A stretch of 64,000 nucleotides of DNA from Cacajao melanocephalus (lineage: Eukaryota; Chordata; Mammalia; Primates; Pitheciidae): NCBI GenBank assembly GCA_963573385.1, contig CAUYLG010005117.1, positions 45,410-109,409 on the forward strand, written 5' to 3'. The notes below the pieces were generated by a model. It worked only from the letters and a program-made list of their open reading frames with translations. It had not been told where the DNA came from and did no database searches. Numbering within the stretch: the first letter of the stretch is position 1; each line of letters opens with the position of its first letter. Made by a program: the position numbers and the translations under genes. Positions 62,576 through 64,000 of the stretch are shown piece by piece.

Positions 62576-64000
62576 AGGTATCTTATTTACATTATAGGTT
62601 TATAAGGATATCGCTTAATATTTCAATATATTGGTGTTGCAACATCAGAACAATTTGTATGTCAGTATCCTTCTAGCTTTGAAGTACAAAGTTTGGACAA
62701 TAAGTTCTTCTTTATAAAGAGACATATTATAGGACTGGTGTAGTTTCATTTGACATATTTTATTTTTCTTTTTATAATATGTTATTCTAAAGAGAATGTA
62801 AATTTGTTTGGAAAAATTGGCATTTCTCAAAACGAAAGTAAATCTGAAAGAGAGAGAGTGTGTATGTTTTCTTCACCTTAGGATTTTCACATTTTCATGA
62901 AATCTGAAAAACAGCTTTATGGAATTCATCTATTTTCTAATTACTTTGATTGCAACTAGTGATATGTAAATTATGCCTTTCCTTTATGAGTAGCAAGAAG
63001 ATATGTACAGACTGAAATCACAGAAAGTTGGATTAAAAACTAAGTGACCGCTGTGTTTTTCAGTTTTTTTTTTTTAACCTAGCATAAGTGTTTGGAGATT
63101 AAAGATACTATGTTTATCTCACCTGACATATCAGATGCCCTTTAATGGGTAATAGCTTTTTACCATTAGTTCTAAAAAAAATAAATTTGCTAAACAGATT
63201 GTATAAACACTCTAAGTTGTTAAATACAGAATCTATACCAACATAAAAAACAGAAATCCAGATAATTGCATAGCTACATATTCCAGGAACATCCAGCCCT
63301 GCATGCAGAAACAATGATCTTTTACTTAAATGATGTCCTTAAATTGTAGTTGTTACACCAATATTCTTAAATTTAAGAACTAGCTACTAATAATGGTAGT
63401 TCTTAAATTGTAATGGCTTCAGAAATCACTGGTATTTTCATCACTCAATGAGGCATTTCTCAAATACATACAAGTCATAACTTTCTCAAATAGATAACAA
63501 TGAGGTCTTTCTCAAAAAGAGGCATTAATCTCTGAGGTAACAGATCATTAAGAAAAAGCTAATTAACCCTTTAATGCTTTTTAGCTCCGTAGCACTGACA
63601 TTAACTCTAACAATGATCACTGCCAGTTCAAACTATTATGAAAACTCAAACTTCTAATTATGACTTTGCAAGACTACAGTGTTCATTTGATTTATTTTTT
63701 TAAGTATGATAATTTTAGATCTGCATCTAAATTTTAAAAAATTTCTAAGTGTTTTGAGTTGATTGAAGCTAGATTATTGAACTTGTGTCAACTAATTATT
63801 GGGAAAAATTACAATGGCTTACATTTTTAAGTGAAGGCACTTTAAAAAGCACTCAAGCAAGTAAAATATTCTCTCATAAGCATTTATGGCCTCAAAATGA
63901 ACAGCAGTGGTGTCTGGAGATACTAAAACATTAGTTCAGGTTTGTCAAAGATGAGTTGGTTGAAGATGTGTGGTGTTGCCTCCAAGGCCTCTGTTCTGTT
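62576..64000. other. AT-rich unassigned sequence
   Basis: No gene or named element. A short echo of ttcttaaattgtaatgg/ccttaaattgtagttg lies at 63336-63414. Confidence 0.5.

Overview
The window looks like primate, most likely human, intergenic DNA. It is AT-rich and carries eight Alu elements, L1P- and L1M-type LINE-1 copies, a THE1/MST-type (MaLR) LTR pair, two MADE1 (mariner) MITEs, a MER20, an ERV LTR and degraded MIR and L2 copies. I found no protein-coding gene, no tRNA, rRNA or snRNA gene, no CRISPR array and no bacterial or viral operon. All open frames are short; most fall in Alu, LTR, LINE-1 5'UTR or microsatellite sequence or in broken LINE-1 ORF2. I did not find a convincing new biological system; what stands out is the structural history of the repeats.

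Layout. 1-1680: 3' part of an old plus-strand L1. 2262-2470: minus-strand L1 3'UTR. About 3925-5084: an ERV LTR with CCAAT, TATA-like and poly(A) signals, directly next to a 400-bp inverted repeat (5081-5488). 5867-7482: two MADE1 copies and small MADE1-like palindromes. 8515-15235: old L1, MIR and L2 fragments, one Alu and one unnamed old repeat. 17530-18968: Alu, a 50-bp triplication and an L1 3' end carrying two fold-back hairpins. 20240-24855: L1 fragments and an MST LTR. 26915-30577: L1, MIR, an Alu whose A-tail has become a 270-bp GGAA/GAAA tract, L2 and another Alu. 32410-37795: MIR, hairpins, MER20 and three microsatellites.

38065-49808 is a dense LINE-1 complex. It holds a minus-strand L1 with ORF2 5' half, ORF1 and a long 5'UTR, split by two Alus. 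This is followed by a plus-strand ORF2 fragment overlapping the same part of L1 (inversion-type structure), a small in-place inversion, a separate minus-strand L1 3' end, an Alu, and an old plus-strand L1 interrupted by a younger L1. 51493-52859 is a well-preserved example of a twin-primed (5'-inverted) L1 with target-site duplications. After 53,213 the sequence is mostly unassigned AT-rich DNA with L2, hAT, THE1 and MIR remnants.

The LINE-1 machinery explains most of the content: L1 copies supplied the bulk DNA, Alus used the same target-primed mechanism, and their A-tails seeded the microsatellites. All L1 copies are dead. Family names below are from memory of consensus sequences, so subfamily labels are deliberately cautious.
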